Below the pieces are notes generated by a model. That model saw only the letters and a program-made list of their open reading frames with translations, had not been told where the DNA came from and made no database searches. Shown piece by piece: positions 63,001-64,000 of a stretch of DNA of 64,000 nt. The stretch covers positions 2,413,416 to 2,477,415 of the forward strand of contig SRSI01000009.1 in NCBI GenBank assembly GCA_005656395.1, read 5' to 3'. Source of the stretch: Strongyloides papillosus. Its lineage: Eukaryota; Nematoda; Chromadorea; Rhabditida; Strongyloididae. Position 1 is the first letter of the stretch; the number at the start of each line of letters is the position of its first letter. A program made the position numbers and the translations under genes.

Positions 63001-64000
63001 TAAACAAAATTTAAACCAAAGACACAACTTTTAAGTTAAAAGACGCATCTTTTAAACAACTTTTAAACAAAATTTAAACCAAAGACACAACTTTTAAACA
63101 AAATTTAAACCAAAGACACAACTTTTAAACAAAATTTAGAAGAGAGACACCTTTTTTAAGTTAAAGACACAACTTTTAAACAAAATTTAGAAGAGAGACA
63201 CCTTTTTAAGTTAAAGACACAACTTTTAAACAAAATTTAGAAGAGAGACACCTTTTTTAAGTTAAAGACACAACTTTTAAACAAAATTTAGAAGAGAGAC
63301 ACCTTTTTTAAGTTAAAGACACAACTTTTAAAACAAAATTTAGAAGAGAGACACCTTTTTAAGTTAAAGACACAACTTTTAAACAAAATTTAAACCAAAG
63401 ACACAACTTTTAAACAAAATTTAAACCAAAGACACAACTTTTAAGTTAAAAGAACGCATCTTTTAAACAACTTTTAAACAAAATTTAAACCAAAGACACA
63501 ACTTTTAAACAAAATTTAAACCAAAGACACAACTTTAAACAAAATTTAGAAGAGAGACACCTTTTTAAGTTAAAGACACAACTTTTAAACAAAATTAGAA
63601 GAGAGACACCTTTTTTAAGTTAAAGACACAACTTTAAACAAAATTTAGAAGAGAGACACCTTTTTTAAGTTAAAGACACAACTTTTAAAAAAAATTTAGA
63701 AGAGAGACACCTTTTTTTAAGTTAAAGACACAACTTTTAAACAAAAATTTAGAAGAGAGACACCTTTTTTAAGTTAAAGACACAACTTTTAACAAAACAA
63801 AATTTAGAAGAGAGACAACCTTTTTTTAAGTTAAAGACACAACTTTTAAACAAAATTTAGAAGAGAGACACCTTTTAAGTTAAAGACACAACTTTTAAAC
63901 AAAATTTAAACCAAAGACACAACTTTTAAGTAAAAGACGCATCTTTTAAACAACTTTTAAACAAATTTAAACCAAAGACACAACTTTTAAACAAAATTTA
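57087..64000. repeat. Composite satellite with higher-order structure
   Basis: At least 6.9 kb of tandem repeat, continuing past the window end. There are three unit types. Unit A has 31 bp (starts AAACCAAAGACACAACTTTT). Unit B has 51 bp (starts AGAAGAGAGACACC, contains TTTTTTAAGTTAAAGACAC). Unit C has 63 bp (contains AAGTTAAAAGACGCATC). All share the end AACTTTTAAACAAAATTT. A variant A* has CCAATGAC for CCAAAGAC. From about 58187 the order is A3 A* A3 A* A3 C A3 C A, then n copies of B. This core sums to 591 bp, with n=7 in one cycle and n=2 in the next. Later cycles are rearranged. Unit lengths are not all multiples of three and stops occur in every unit, so it is not coding. CENP-binding or other function is unknown. 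Confidence 0.97.

Noticed and set aside
57087..64000. CRISPR-like array of repeats
   Set aside because: The repeats are directly joined with no unique spacers, units share ends with each other, and the window is eukaryotic.
63900..64000. Telomere at the end of the window
   Set aside because: No TTAGGC repeats in either orientation. The satellite simply runs off the end.

Overview
This window reads as nuclear DNA of a nematode. It is very AT-rich, and its genes are simple: I could place 22 introns, 21 of them only 35-53 bp long, with GT...TTTNAG borders. Several genes belong to families typical of nematodes: an innexin, a patched-related (PTR) protein, a serpentine chemoreceptor-like 7TM protein and a ZHP/RNF212-like meiotic RING protein. 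Composition, tiny introns and codon use suggest a clade IV worm of the Strongyloides type. That placement is inference; no species marker is present.

Region 1 (1-9.2 kb) is a decayed accessory region around one real gene. It holds a dead mariner element with perfect 24-bp terminal repeats (59-971). It also holds two broken copies of the V-ATPase subunit F gene (about 2.31 kb and 6.9 kb) that share a duplicated 5' flank. The first copy is fused to a Ulp/SENP-like segment. Between the copies sits a PIAS-type SUMO E3 ligase (3526-5481, minus).

Region 2 (9.2-20.4 kb) carries an innexin, a CUT-domain protein lacking a homeodomain, a ZHP/RNF212-like RING protein and the splicing factor PRPF39, all on the plus strand and separated by long AT-rich gaps.

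Region 3 (20.7-46.8 kb) is the gene-dense core. It contains a small orphan basic protein, an SLC26 anion transporter, an SLC30 zinc transporter, a small single-pass membrane protein, SNW1/SKIP, pinin, an ABCD4-like ABC transporter, eIF2B-delta, the pore-membrane nucleoporin NUP210 and a PTR protein. SNW1 and pinin, both spliceosome-associated, are divergent across 334 bp. NUP210/eIF2B-delta and SLC30/SLC26 are close same-strand pairs.

Region 4 (47-57 kb) has a tRNA-Pro(UGG), a 7TM receptor, a broken DENR copy, a strong pre-miRNA-like hairpin and a GC-rich triplet of hairpins inside AT-rich DNA.

Region 5 (57.1-64.0 kb, running off the window) is a composite satellite built from 31-, 51- and 63-bp units. 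They are arranged in a higher-order repeat with a fixed core of about 591 bp and a variable number of 51-bp units. No new enzymatic or defence system was recognised. The most unusual items are the satellite architecture, the dispersed broken housekeeping-gene copies, the CUT-only protein, the miRNA-like hairpin and the GC-rich hairpin cluster.
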